Part shown: positions 19,190 to 30,608 of the stretch, one piece after another
Layout of the letters: every line of letters starts with the position of its first letter
Numbering within the stretch: position 1 is the first letter of the stretch
Assembly: GCA_902651635.1 (NCBI GenBank)
Contig: CACRSC010000025.1
Location: 288,768 to 352,767, forward strand
DNA length: 64,000 bases
Source of the DNA: Mastigamoeba balamuthi
Taxonomy: Eukaryota > Evosea > Mastigamoebida > Mastigamoebidae
Direction of reading: 5' to 3'
Notes under the pieces: model-generated
Database searches by the model: none
Seen by the model: the letters and a program-made list of their open reading frames with translations, nothing else
Told to the model about the DNA's origin: nothing
Translations under genes and position numbers: made by a program

Positions 19190-19865
19190 GGTATATCAGT
19201 TTGTCATATTTTGTTAAATTGTTGTGAAAGTAACAGATGAAAAAAGACAATTGGACGAGTTCAGAATACAGTGTTCGTTTTCATCCAGTGATTTGACCCA
19301 ACTTTTTTCGTCAAAACGCCCCGCAACCCCCTTCCCTTTGTGAGACGGGGGGGGGAGTCCATTATCCATCTCGTTTCAACTTTTTTGGTTGAAACAAAAC
19401 CCGCAACCCCGTTATTCCCTCTCTCAAAAAGAAAACCCCAACTAGCATGGTTGCCCTGGCACATAATGAAAAACCTGTCTCTTTACAAAGGCAGTGGGAG
19501 TGTTACTTGCTGGTAAGAGAGTAGTCTGTTATCTCTCTCCCTGTGATCCGTGCAGAGTACTTGACCACACGAGTTTCTCTTCAAACTCAAAGAGGAAATG
19601 CTTCTTGTTATTCATGTTTCAGCTCTGAGAGAGACTTGATATCTGCTGTTTCTGTCTTGGAGGTCACAGTTATGTTTGCAGTATACTGTGCACTACTGAG
19701 GGTTGTTCCCATTTGGGATGGCTGGAGAGAGCCGGTTTTTTGGATAATGTGCCTTATCTGTCACGGAGGAGACGGCAAATAATGTCATACAATGATTTAA
19801 GAATACCACACGTGTTCCATCACTGGCAGCTGCTACAGCACTCAATTCGCATGTAAGTCAGTCTA
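19190..19865. other. Spacer, no gene seen
   Basis: No frame with homology. Short frames on both strands lack motifs. An eight-G tract lies near 19349. Confidence 0.45.
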
Positions 19866-20280
19866 TTAAACGGATGGATACTGTTTCATACTGTTGTGAC
19901 CAAAAAAGTGGACTTGCGACAGTTGAAAGTGTCGCGGATGTGAAGTTCGAAAATGTTGCAGTGTCGAGTGCCGGGCGTGCAGCGCAGTGCACAGGTCAGG
20001 GCAGTGCCTCACGAGCTGCTCCAGAGGGCTCGAGGTGGCCTGCTGGCAGAGGGTGGCCACCAGGGTCTCGATGGGCGTCCTGAAGAAGCCCACGAGAAGG
20101 AGGCGGAGGTAGGGAGGCTGAGAACGACAGGTCGCCAGCGTCCCCCATACGCGGGACGATTGTCTGGCGCAGCACCCACGCTGTGGAGAGGCTGGGGTGC
20201 GCTGAGCTCGCGAGATGGCTGGGAAGCAGCTCCCTGGTTGGCTGCACCATCAACAACTTTGTTGTGCTTCAGTGCTAAAG
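19866..20280 (-). CDS. Hypothetical gene, terminal exon plus upstream Pro-rich sequence
   Basis: After a plausible acceptor (CTTCTTCAG, at about 20085) a minus-strand exon reads RTPIETLVATLCQQATSSPL, EQLVRHCPDLCTALHARHST, LQHFRTSHPRHFQLSQ and ends at a TAA at 19866. The ALHARHSTLQHFRTSHPRHF stretch looks like a small winged-helix end, but I do not assign a family. Upstream (20085-20280) the frame choice is unclear, and one frame is Pro/Ser/Gln-rich. It is divergent from paralogue B, whose start is at 20513. Confidence 0.35.
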
Positions 20281-20512
20281 ACAACTGGTGGCGCCGCCAG
20301 CATTGCCCGCATACATTGCATCGCTGGTGGCGAGCTTGCAAGATAAAACCGCGAGAGCCGCTGACTTCGCCCGATCCATGGATGCGCGCGCACCGTGAAT
20401 CTCTCAGCTGACGTGGATGATTCTGTCTTGGGGTGTGGTGCAGTCGAAATCTCGCTGGCAGGCAAGAGAGCAACTGAACAGCAAACAGACAACAAAAACA
20501 ACCAGCGAACGA

Positions 20513-20977
20513 ATGGCAGCGACGCCTCTCTTCATCCGCGAGTACGTCAACCACGCGTGGGGCAGCACGCAGGAGACGCTCGTCGTGACGTCGGCGGGAA
20601 GCGTGCTCGCCCTGCGCCGCCGTGGCCGCGGCAACGTGCGCCCCGCTGTGGGCCTCGAGCTGCCCGCCCTGCAGTCGCTGCTCGCCGACGCTGAGCCCCT
20701 GGGCTCCCTCGACCCTGCGAGGCTCGGGGCCCTCGCGCAGGCCTGTGCGGCGTTCCTGGGCGACCGCGGGACCATGGGGGAGAGGCGCCACGTCATGTGC
20801 GACGCGGGGGCCACCACGACGGCCGTCGTCGACGCTGCAGCGGGCGAGGTCGTCGTGCTCGGCGTCAAGGGCGACTGGAGCAGCCAGAGGACGGGCAGCA
20901 GCGCTGCCGAGAGCCTTCAGGGCAGCCTGGCGCAGCTCTTCGACGAGATACGCTCGTGGGAGTCGTTCAGTCGCTGA
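20513..20977 (+). CDS. Hypothetical protein, paralogue B (154 aa)
   Basis: Intronless frame starting MAATPLFIREYVNHAWGS. It is the duplicate of paralogue A at 1744 and has higher GC3. The conserved core runs from the start to about residue 148, with matching beta-like segments (ETLVVTSAGSVLAL, TTTAVVDAAAGEVVVLGV) and a C-terminal helix. Differences are mostly conservative and there is no stop or indel inside the core, so both copies look selected. The function is unknown. The two copies lie 18.8 kb apart in the same orientation. Confidence 0.72.
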   Translation: MAATPLFIREYVNHAWGSTQETLVVTSAGSVLALRRRGRGNVRPAVGLELPALQSLLADAEPLGSLDPARLGALAQACAAFLGDRGTMGERRHVMCDAGATTTAVVDAAAGEVVVLGVKGDWSSQRTGSSAAESLQGSLAQLFDEIRSWESFSR

Positions 20978-21245
20978 GTGAGCGGCCAGGTCGCAACAAC
21001 TCGGGAGCCCAGCAACTGCAAAGTGCTCAGGAAAACAACGTACCAGCAATTCCCAAGCCTGGCAGTGATCTCCGAGGGCGCCACGAGACCCCCGGGGTGC
21101 CCCCGCCACCCTACCTGTGCAAATGTGGGAGTTCCCTCTCACGACCACGGGAGTAAACAGCAGGGGGTGATTCATCCCGGACGCATTGAAGCAACCAATG
21201 GGGCGGCGTCGATCTCCTGGGCTGTTGTTACACGTCTAGGTTGCC
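20978..21245. other. Spacer
   Basis: 3' flank of paralogue B. No gene supported. Confidence 0.4.
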
Positions 21246-21850
21246 TCAGGGCATGTTGCTTGTCCGGACGAGCTGCTGCACCAGCCCGCTGGTCGCGAGG
21301 TTCCTGTTGAGCGGGTTCTGTATCACGTTCTGCACGAAGAGGGCCCCGCAGCTGCTCGCGGTCATCAGGTCTTCGAAGGACGACGTCCCGATGACGGCGA
21401 TGGAGACGGGCGCGCTGGCCGCGATGCTGGTCTTGAGCACGAGGAACCCCGGCACGCGCGCCCTGAACATGGGCACGATGGCGCTGGCCGCCCTCTGCTG
21501 CTCCTCGTGCGTCAGCCTCAGGGCGCAGACCCGCACGTCGATGGCGATGCCCCCCGCGGGCTGCAGCGACCGCACGCCCAGCAGGACCTCCGCCCTGGCT
21601 CAGGGCCACACGCGCTCCGGCATGTCGTTGAGGGCCTGCTCGACCAGCAGGCTGGCGCCCTCTGCGGTCGCCCCGTCACGGCGTGGACGAGCATCGCGCT
21701 CCCCGTGCTTGCGCGACTACGTGCAGTGCGTGCGCAGCAGCAGGAGCGCAGTGAATGAGCGGTGCTGGTGCAGCACGCGCGAGTCCAGGCTCAGCATCGC
21801 GCCCTGGAACGCAACGAACACCATCAATTGAATTGCATGTTCGCGTTGTC
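21246..21850 (-). pseudogene. Unknown gene with frame disruptions
   Basis: Minus-strand reading gives FQGAMLSLDSRVLHQHRSFT, then AMLVHAVTG, then after a one-base frame change GASLLVEQALNDMPERVWP, a TGA, and RAEVLLGVRSLQPAGGIAID followed by EEQQRAASAIVPMFRARVPG and GALFVQNVIQNPLNRNLATS. The last block is long and clean with strong GC3. Because the TGA and the frame change do not sit at usable splice sites, this is either a recently broken gene or a region with sequencing indels. No family is recognised. Confidence 0.4.
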
Positions 21851-22081
21851 GGACTGGCCCTGGGACGCCATGTGCACACGTGGCCATGTGGGTTGTCAGC
21901 AGCTGAGCCACCCTGACCACGCAACAAGCCACCCCAAGCAAAGCCTTGTGTGCTGATATTGGGATCTCATTACTAGTTATTCTCCTCTTCAGGGGAGGCC
22001 CGGTGGTGTGACAATATCTCACACATTTCCGATACCATACAGCACATTGCACAGATAAAAATAGATTGACCAGTGGGACAG

Positions 22082-23644
22082 ATGAGTAGAACCTCAGTCC
22101 ACGTGCTCCTAGCCATCGTCCTCGTGACCTCCGGGGCGAAGTGCGCGTGTTTGAGGTATAGCCTTTCATGTGACTGAACCCCCACATTGCCGATCACAGA
22201 GAGCTGGCCCAGATGGGCAGTATCATCATGCGCACGCAGTTCCTGGTGGATAGAATGTACTCCTCAATCGAGTCGGCACGTATTCCAATCCCTCCGTCAA
22301 GCACGGGGATCACTGCGACGCAATAGGCGCTCGCGGAGGCAGCAGGCCTGGCAGAGTGGACCGTGAGGACAGGGACTCTTCCCGCCATGCACCTGGCGGA
22401 CCTCTCGTACCTCCCAGGGCCATATCCGCTCCTGTACGACATCAAACTCAGCAGGACCTCAGAAGTGCGTCGTTTGGTTTGGCAGCAATACTCATTTGAC
22501 TTGTTTATTTCTTGATAGTTCTACCTGTCGACCAACGGGCTCACTACCGATCCGTCGCCTCTGCTGAACGAGGTCTTCGGCGGCCGCAGCTGCCCTTGCC
22601 AGGACGAATGGACGGCCTTATGCAACAAAACTGCGGCTCTCAGGGCGGGAGCCCCGTGCGTCTCGTGCGCGCGCGCGTGCGACACGCTGTTCGGCATGCG
22701 CATCAGCCAGTCGCTCGACTCGTTCATGCACGCGGTCATCCCCAGAAACCCCTTCGCGATGGGGTGGGTCTGGGTGCGCGGCGACGGCAACAAGAGCCTG
22801 GACTGCCTGCGCTCGTGGACCGTGATGCCCTACTCGGTGGCTACGGGCATCTACTCGCGGGCGCCCATCAACAGGACCTCGTACACGTCGGCTGCGCCGG
22901 GCGGCTACCCCATGTCGGCCCTCACGCACGGCCGGGCCAAGTTCGACAGGGCCCCCAAGTGGTCGTCTCCCTACTATCTGGCCGTGAAGCAGGGTGAGCA
23001 GCTCAGCCTCAGAGGCATTTTTGACTCGGACACTCAAACTACGCTTCCTCAGCGGTGACGGTATCCGTTGGGGTCCCCATCTGGAGCGTCAACGGCGAGT
23101 TCCTGGGCGGCACCGGAGCCGACGTGCCGATGACGGCGTCGCGCGCCTTCTTCCTGAGCCTCTCTTCGGGCTCTCCGAGTGCGAGCACCGCAGCGCGAAG
23201 GGTTCGGGGGCCTCACGAGGCGCCGCAGTTCCCTTCAGGGCTGTGCTGTCGCTGAGCAGCGGGGAGCTCGTGGCCACGTCGAGCGAGGCGGTCGGCGAGC
23301 TGTGGGACGAGTGCCCAGGCCACCTGTGCAACGTACTGACGCTCAACTCGAAGATGCGGTCGATCGCAGATACGTCACACAGCTCGGCAGCCAAGTACTG
23401 GGACGTCGAGGTGCGGGGCACCGACTACATCGTCTTCGTGCAGACCCTCGAGAACGGTTGGAAGCTCTGGTTCTTCGTCCTGCACTCCGACGCCTTTCAC
23501 CAGAGTGCGCTCCAGCTTCCAAACCGCCCCGCCATTGTGCCTGACCTGTTGGCCGCAGCCTCCAGCGAAACAGGCGAGATGGTTGCTGCTGTGGTTGTGC
23601 CCGTGGTTGTCATCTCTGCGATGAGCGATGTCCTAATGACGTGA
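22082..23644 (+). CDS. Cache (dCache-like) sensor protein with signal peptide
   Basis: Exon 1 starts at 22082 (MSRTSVHVLLAIVLVTSG), a clear signal peptide or N-terminal anchor. A GT-AG intron leads to a long amphipathic helix (RELAQMGSIIMRTQFLVDRM), then a 51-nt GC-AG intron (22276-22326), then EWTVRTGTLPAMHLADLSYL. Further exons give a Cache-type core: a long helix, MGWVWVRGDGNKSLDCL, WSSPYYLAV, then VSVGVPIWSVNGEFLGGTGA. That order (helix, beta sheet, PYY segment, V-x-V-P-x-W/Y strand, G-x-x-G-A-D) matches extracellular double-Cache ligand sensors. The C-terminus has one hydrophobic segment (MVAAVVVPVVVISAM) and stops soon after. No kinase, cyclase or GPCR output domain follows before VPS33. 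One splice junction near 23200-23245 is unresolved. Confidence 0.62.
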
Positions 23645-23995
23645 ACGAGCTGGAGCTTTGCCACCCACCTGCTCAGGATGTCAAGCCCTTCCTGCTGCCT
23701 CTGCGTCAGAGTCGATAGAACAATGCTCTCGCGATTCGGGGTAGCAGACGGGGGATGGAGCTCGGGCTCTGCCACTGGGCCCTTGGGGCACAAGAGACCT
23801 CGCGGCCTGCCCGCCCCAAAACAAGAAGCCCGCGCCCCCCTTGTCGCCCATACTCGTCGCCCTCGCGCTCCGATGCGTTGTTACCAGGAAGCAAGCGGGT
23901 GCGAGAGGCTGTCTCTCTTGTTGGAAGGGCTTGTGGGCTTGGGGGCGGTGGGAGAAGCAGGCAGCTGGCTTGCCTCGGAGCAAAGCGCGAGGCGC
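23645..23995. other. Convergent intergenic interval
   Basis: This lies between the stops of the Cache gene (plus) and VPS33 (minus). No gene is supported. The two transcripts must terminate within about 350 bases. Confidence 0.5.
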
Positions 23996-26935
23996 CTACT
24001 TGGCGGACTGCTGCTGCTGGTCGAGGGTCGAGGGGATGGGGGACTCGGGGAGGAACTCGAGCAGCGACTCGACGAGCGTCCTGCCGTTGACCATGCGCGT
24101 CGTGGCCACGAGGAAGTCCATGCCCTGCCCGCCCTCGCCGCTGCGCTTGCCCAGGTACCGCAGCGCCGCGACCTCGGCGAACGTGACGCCGCCGATGTAG
24201 AAGACGAGCGTCACGGGCGTCTTGGCCGACGCGGCCGCCGACGCCGCCGAGGCCGAGGCCGCGTTCTGCGCGCCCGGGGGCAGCTGCTGGTCGAACTCGA
24301 ACGCGGGGCCCGGGACGCAGCGCAGCGCGTCGTCGATGGCGCGCATGCCGCCCGGGCGGGCCATGGCCTCGACGAGGCGCACGCTGAGCGGCGCGTAGCC
24401 CGAGAAGGCGTAGGCGATGTCGTTGGGCCGCGCCTCGCAGACGTCGTCGACGACGAGCCGCAGCGACTTGCGCAGCGCCGCGAAGCCCAGCGGGGCCTTG
24501 CCGTCCTGCCTGCGCAGCAGCCCGAGGCGCTCGAGGTTGCGCAGCGTGAAGAGCGCGTCGTAGCCGTAGGCGTGGACGATGTCGCGCTTGGTCTGCTCGT
24601 AGGCCTTGGGCTTGAGGCCCCCGCCCGTCAGCGACTGCAGCGCCAGCAGCCGCAGCACCTTGATCAGCGGCTCCCCGCGGCAGATGCAGTCCTCGATGTA
24701 CGGCGTCTCCAGCTCCGACCCGATCACCAGCGCTGGTGGGCCAGCCCGCGGCACAGATCGGAAAATGCATCAGGAAGACAATCACACCACCTGGCCCCCC
24801 TTCGCGCGATTCGATTCAGGCAGCGGCGGGGGGGGGACGCGCACTCTGCTCGGCCTCGAGCTTCGCGCGGAACTCGGGCTTCTGTGTCTCGGCGAGGATC
24901 TTCTCCGCGATGCTCGTGTCTGGGGAATCCGGGATTCGAGGATTCGGGAATCAGAAGATATGTTGTTGCGGGTAGATCCGGGAATCAGGGCATATCTGGC
25001 GGTGAAGAAGCAACGCACGGATCCTGAGGAAGTTCTGCTCTCCCTGGGCTGCCTTGAGGCGCTTCATCCAGTCAGCGAGCTCCTTGACAGACTTCTGGTC
25101 GTGCATCGCCTTGTAGTACGCGTTGATCTCGTCCACCCTCGACCGCAGGTACGGCCCCACAGCCGAGCAGTTCATGTTCCTCATCTCCGCAAACACCCTG
25201 TGCTCGACGTCCCCGGCCAGAGGTCAATCGACCGCCGCCAACTGCAGGGAATCGCCCCCGGAGATTCCAGAATCCAGATATTTCCGTATGGGCGATATCC
25301 GGATTCGAGGAGGAGAATCCCGCGCCTGTCGTTGTTGTTGAGGGGGAAGATGGTCTTCTTGCCCGGCTGGCTGGGGTGCTTGTCGTCCGGGGCGACGACG
25401 ACGTCGTAGTCGAGGTCGATGTGGCCGCTGGCGATGCCCAGGAGCTCGTCGATCATGCCCTCGTACGTCAGCTGCGTCAGCAGGGGCGTCACCGGGTCGC
25501 ACTCGCGGTCGAGCAGGATCAGCTGCGTGATCTCGGGCGCGCACGTCTGGCTCTCCTCGTCCGCCCCCATCTCGCGCCGCATGCGCACCATCATGTCCGC
25601 CACTTGCTGCACGTGCCCAAAGTGCGCAAGCAGAGTCAATTGATTTCCGCCGGCACTCGCAAATGCGCTGGCCAGATGGCGTGTGGAATCAACTGCGCGC
25701 AACGCAATTTGCATCAATTGCATCGAGGCGTAACCACCAGACCAGTGGCCAACCCCAGCCCAGCAGTGCAACAGCAGCACGCGGGACCAAGCCAGTGGAG
25801 AAAGCCATCGGATCGCGAGGCACAGAGCGCGCGTCTCCGAGGAGGGGTCGGCGTGGGCCTGCCAGTCGGTGAAGGGCCGCCTGGGCCAGGCGCTGCTCTC
25901 TGGGCGGGGGGGAGCGCCAGCACACAGGGAGAGAACAGCAGAGAGCAGAGAGCGGGAGGGACTGGTGGGGCTACGTGGGACGCACGCGGGCGAGGGCGCC
26001 CTTGCCGCGGACGTGGGGGATGATGCCGTAGGTGGCCTGCAGCTTCATGACGGCGCGCGCCACGTAGTAGAGCGCCGAGCGGTCGCCGTCGACGCGGCAC
26101 TCGCGCAGGTCGTCGCCGAGCTCCATGCTGACGACGTCGTCCTCGAGCGGCACGAGCTCCGCGGCGAACTCCTCGACCTGGACGTCGCGCAGGGCGCCGC
26201 CCTCGTCGAGCACGCGGTCGCAGAGCAGCGTCCGCCGCGGCACAAACACCGCCACGTGCCGCATCGCCTTCCCCGCAGCCCGGTGCGCCACCACGTGGTC
26301 CACGATGTGCCGGCACAGCGTCACCCTGCGACGTCACCGCCTGCGTCAGCGAGCTGCTGCTGATGCGACTTTTTCCCCCGGGGAAGATTCGCGATGATTT
26401 TCGACAGATTTCCCACTCCCCCAGATTCCTCTTGGCTATTTGGGAATCTGGAACCCCGAGTCGTACGCACTTGGGGCGGAGAATGTAGATGACCACCTCG
26501 ACGTCGAGGTCCAGCACAGGCTCCAGCTTGCATATCCTCGTGACGCCGTGTTTCTGTTTTGTTTTGAAAACGCGAGGGCGTGCGTGTCACATTTCGTGGA
26601 TCCAGAACCCCGCCCAGAGGAAATATCCAGATAATCACCGATCGTGTGGGGGAACAAAGATCTAAGAAATCTGCCCTTGCGGGACGGGAATCGCCCTGAG
26701 GGGGTGTGGGCTCGCGGCGGGGCCAGTGCCGGGGGCCTGGGGGCGGGCGCACGTTGAGGGTGGGCTTGTCGATGATCATGCCGACGTAGCCGAGGATCTT
26801 GGGGTCGATGGCGAGGGCCGCCGTGCCGGGCGTGCGCTGCAGCAGCGACACCAGCTGCGCCTTGTCGAACTCCCGCATCGCCAGCAGGTTCACCGGCGCG
26901 TTGGCCAGCCCTGGCGCCCCCGAGTGCGCGCTCAT
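23996..26935 (-). CDS. VPS33: VPS33, Sec1/Munc18-family subunit of HOPS/CORVET
   Basis: Spliced minus-strand exons give about 600 residues, the normal VPS33 length. In order: MREFDKAQLVSLLQR and ILGYVGMIIDKPTLN; VEVVIYILRPK; AVFVPRRTLLCDRVLDEGGA, SALYYVARAVMKLQATYGII and PHVRGKG; ITQLILLDRECDPVTPLLTQ, LTYEGMIDELLG and KTIFPLNNND; VFAEMRNMNCSAVGPYLRSR; TSIAEKILAETQKPEF; ELETPYIEDCICRGEPLIKV; LRLLALQSLTGGGLKPKAY; and the conserved end FYIGGVTFAEVAALRYLGKR. The D-R-E-x-D-P-V-T-P-L-L signature is diagnostic of Sec1 proteins. VPS33 binds SNAREs in endosome-lysosome fusion. The intron at 25198-25325 is GC-AG. The larger intron (about 25612-25990) carries a TCAATTGA site 25 nt upstream of its acceptor. 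The start at 26935 opens the first conserved block. The gene is divergent from the coiled-coil gene at 27382. Confidence 0.9.
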
Positions 26936-27381
26936 AGCGTTGCAGACACAGAGCTCGCCGGCGCGTTGGCGAGCAGACAAGAAAGAATCTGCCTGAAAAT
27001 ATCCGGAAATATCTTGAAATATCTTTTCTGATACGAAACTGGCTTTGGCATACAATAAGGTTGGCAGGATTGGCGTTCCCATTGCCCTGGCTGCCAGATA
27101 CCCGGATCATGCAGGCATTGTGTTGCAGTCGGCCAGTATGACAGGCGCTGTGCCACCAAGAGCCCGGCTATTGATCCCGGGGCGAGGCAGGGAGGGGAGT
27201 GGGCCAAATAGTCGAGGAGGGAACAGCACGGAATATGACGTGGGAGAATTCCGGAACTGACGTGCGTGTCCAACCGCCAAGGAATTCCAGCGAGATATGC
27301 GGGGCGGCTTGGAATAAAATCTGAGTGGCGGGGAGGCGTTTGCTGGCGGGGCACACACAAACGCAAACGCCGTTAATTGGG
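26936..27381. promoter_or_regulatory. Shared divergent intergenic region
   Basis: About 445 bases between the divergent starts of VPS33 and the coiled-coil gene. It contains AT-rich GATATC/AATATC words (about 27000-27040) like those inside introns of both strands. No classical TATA box could be assigned. Promoters for both genes must lie here. Confidence 0.4.
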
Positions 27382-28538
27382 ATGGACGAGACCGCCGAGA
27401 AGCTGACCAAGGCACGCGATAACGCACGCCCAGCACGCGCCTGACGCGCCCGCGCAGTTCCTGGACGCGCTGTCGCTGCAGATGGTCTGCGTGGTCGACT
27501 CGATCAACAGCTCGCTCGAGAGCATCGGCGCAGCGCTCGACCAGCCCGCCCCGGACGCCGCCGCCTTCGCGCGCCAGCCCGTGCGCACCGCCCGCAGCGG
27601 AAACCGAAACTGACCCGCGGGCGCCGGGCAGCACACGCGGAGCCAGTCGGGCAAGCAGCTGGCAGAGGTCATCGTCAAGGTAGGCGCTCCCCCGACGAGT
27701 CTCCACACCCCCACACCGCACACGCCCCGCGGCACGCCGCGCCCTCGGCGGCCCCGGCAGCGCCCAAGCCGTCCGGGTCGGTTCCGCATCGTTTATGCAG
27801 GCGGAATCGGCCGTGTGGCACGGCACGCACTGTGGGGCTCAGTTCAATTGAATTGCGCCCCTGGCAGGCCAAGCGCGCCGAGGCGTGGCTCGCGAGCATC
27901 GAGCGGGCTGTGCGGGAGCGCGAGGAGAGGCTGCAGAGGACCGAGCGGCTGTGCAGGGAGGCCGCGTCCAAGGTGCGCGAGCTCGGGGAGCAGGTCAAGG
28001 AGGAGAAGCACAAGCGGCACAGGGCCGAGCGGCTCTCGCGCGAGGCCGACGGCGCCTCCTCCTCCAGCGCGCGCTCCACGCCTCCCCCGGACGACAGCGT
28101 GGCCGAGGCCCGCTCCAGGAAGGAGCAGCAGCGCCTCGAGCTCCTCAAGGCCCTTGTGCGAGCGCCACACACACGCCCCCGGCCCGCTGCGGTTCTCACC
28201 TGGAGGGGCAGGCGGGGGAGGACAGCCGGTCTGCGGGCCCGGACGTGCAGATGCAGGTGGCGGACCTGGACGTGCAGGTCCTGGGAGACTCGCTCAGCCG
28301 CGAGAGGTCGCAGCGCGTCATCGAGGAGGCCGAGTGCCTTCTGGACGCCATCGTTGCCGACCGCTCGGGAGCGCAGGCCTCGAGCGTCGATGTCGCGGCG
28401 GCCCTCGAGCAGGCGTTCCCACAGAGCGCGACGCCCAGGCTGGCCAAGTGCCAGGCGGGTCTGCCCTCCCCAACGCCCGAGGACAGGGCTCGCCACCCCG
28501 AGGTCTGCCCGGCCGCCAAGCCACGCACCCGTTTTTGA
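27382..28538 (+). CDS. Coiled-coil protein of unknown function (about 272 aa)
   Basis: Exons 27382-27411, 27458-27580, 27632-27679, 27868-28155 and 28212-28538 join in frame. The first intron is GC-AG (27412-27457, 46 nt, donor AAG|GCACGCG). No GT occurs anywhere between the ATG and the acceptor, so a GC donor is required. The N-terminus is helical (FLDALSLQMVCVVDSINSSL). Exon 4 is a strongly charged coiled coil (EAWLASIERAVREREERLQR, then ELGEQVKEEKHKRHRAERLS), followed by a Ser/Pro linker. The last exon has LEQAFPQSATPRLAKC. I know no family. The fourth intron or a 3' exon could extend into 28604-28800, where a short clean plus-strand frame lies. The intron before exon 4 has a TCAATTGA word 16 nt from its acceptor. 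Confidence 0.6.
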
Positions 28539-28813
28539 GGCCAACACCAAGTGCTGGAGCAGTCTGTTGATTTCTAGCCCGCAAGAGCTGCACTGAGTGG
28601 TTCATGCCGCACCTGAAAGCGGCTGTGCTGCGTGCTGTGTGCGCCGAGTGCTGTTTGGTGTCCGCCAGCGACCTGAGGCAGCTCGCAGATCCACGTACCC
28701 TGCATTTGCAGCATGTGGGCTCATACAACAGGCAAGTACAGTGCACGATCCTGGCTGTGCACACACTCGAGGGAACTCTGCGAGGAGTTCTGAATCGATT
28801 GATTCGTCCCCCG

Positions 28814-30250
28814 TCACTCGGGGCTGGCAGTGCTGGCGGGGTACGGTGTCACCACGGCAGTCGGTATGTCAATGGCGGGCAGCGTGGCGCCGATCAGCTG
28901 CCACTCCTCGGAGGTGCCCAGCGGGAGAGACTCCTCCCCTGCAGCCTCGCCAGCAGCGCAGGGGCTGTCGCCTGCGACCTCGGCGGTCGACGTGCAGAGC
29001 ACCGGGATCGAGTCCGCTCCCAGCGGGTACCACGCGTCCCACTGTGCCGGGGTGGCAATCAACTCGCTGATGCCCTCGGTCTCCGCGCCAGTGCCGTCGT
29101 CCGTTGCGGTCGTGCTGCCGTGATCGAAAAGGAGCATGATCACTGTGGCCATGTGGCCTGTCAGACTCGGGGAAAGCCGGGAACTGAGCTCACTGCTCTT
29201 TGTTGCCTGGAGGAGCGACTCCATGCACGACTGCTTGACCCGGCACGCGCTGGGGAAGAGCATCCTCGCCTGCGCAGAGGAAGCATGACACATGCGAAAT
29301 CACTTCGAGGGTCGCGAGTGGCCACGTGCAAGACCTTGAGCCAGATCGTGTTCGCGGGGACGGCGAAGCAGCTGCACAGCTGAACGGTGAAGTCCCCGCG
29401 GGAAGCCAGGGCCGGCTGTGGCGGGGCGAAGGAGGGGGAGAGAAGGACGCTGAGGGCCATCCAAGTACACGTGGGGTGGTCGATCACACCCTGAGGTTGA
29501 GGTCGGCGTGGCGCTGGTCGCTCGTCCCCTTGAATAGCGTCAGCAGGTGCCTCTTCGCACCCACGGGCGCAGGGGCGAGGGGGTTGACCGCATCCTCCGT
29601 CGAGAGCACGAGGCACCGGATCTGGCCGGCCCCTGCATACATCCTAGGGTGCGAAGGCCCGAGGTCAGCGGGGGAGAGAGGAACAGAGCAGAGGCGCCCG
29701 TCGGACATGTGCGGGGCAGAGCCGGTCTGCGTCCTGACGAGCTCCGGCCAGTCCTCCACGACGCACGTCGCCGCGCACTTGAAGCGCTCGAGAACCGCGA
29801 CGAGCACCTGCCGCGCCTGGGTCATGTTGACAACTGCGAACGGCGAGAGCACCCCGGCGGTCCCCTTGCGATGGCGTGGCGGTCGGCCGAGTAGAGGCAG
29901 GCCGTGAACACGAAGAGCGACTCGAAGCCCCGGTAGATCTCCGTGCGCCCCGTGGACAACACCGGGCCCTCCCACCCTGCGGGAGGGGCGGCCGGGCACA
30001 GGCACATGTAGTTCTCCGGCGTCGAGCCCGCTGTGGACCCGACGGCAACTCCCACCCAGTTCCCACCGTACTCGAAGAGCACCAGCAGCGTCGTGTCCTG
30101 CGGAAGGGTCCATTGAGAGACGTGAGTACACTGCGAGATCACAGGGGCACCTTCTCCTCCGCGATGCGCTGGTCCTCGGTGTTGCTCCCCACGACGAGCA
30201 GGGGAGTCTTCACCAGGCGCCCGCAAGCTCCGCGCACCTCTTGTGACATC
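28814..30250 (-). CDS. Hypothetical protein (about 400 aa)
   Basis: Minus-strand exons: 30250 to about 30152 (MSQEVRGACGRLVKTPLLVV), then DTTLLVLFEYGGNWVGVAVG and YRGFESLFVFTACLYSADRH, then VVNMTQARQVLVAVLERFKC and CVVEDWPELVRTQTG, then AGAGQIRCLVLSTEDAVNPL and LLTLFKGTSDQRHADLNLR, FTVQLCSCFAVPANTIWLK, and a final exon from about 29275 (LFPSACRVKQSCMESLLQAT, then LTGHMATVIMLLFDHGS) to the stop at 28814. The splice sites are GT-AG with GCTGAC-type branch words and phases agree, except between SADRHAIA and GVLSPFAVVN near 29870. There a one-base frame change is needed and no intron fits. No family is recognised. The C-terminal 100 residues are acidic and Thr/Ser-rich. Confidence 0.5.
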
Positions 30251-30608
30251 TTTCTTCGGGCACGAAGAGTGATGTGAAAAAGAGAAATCTATGTGGAAAA
30301 GATCAATTGAAGCTACTTATTCTGCCTTCTCACCCCCGGGTTTTCTCGAACGCAGAAGATAAACGAACGCAACGCAACAAACGAGTGGTTGTTCACGAAG
30401 ACAAAATGGAGCCGGTTGTTTGTTTTGTTGGAGGTCCCCAGAGAGCAAGGCAAGAGGGGGTGGGCACACAAGGTTACACAGCGAGGCCCGGTCTCAAGCC
30501 CCCACCCCGGACGCAGGGGACGAGGAGGATCGGTGAGGGTAGGGAGTGGTGGGGGGGAGTCCCCCAGAGTGAGAGCTCGTGGGGGACGAGTAGTGGGTCG
30601 CGAGCGAT
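30251..30608. other. Intergenic interval
   Basis: Region between the 5' end of the unknown gene and the stop of alpha-actinin. It contains TCAATTGA at 30303-30310, about 55 bases upstream of the unknown gene's ATG. No gene. Confidence 0.45.

Noticed and set aside
23678-25027. 449-codon plus-strand frame opposite VPS33
   Set aside because: Arg/Gly/Glu-rich shadow frame produced by high GC3 on the minus strand. The minus-strand exons match VPS33 throughout.
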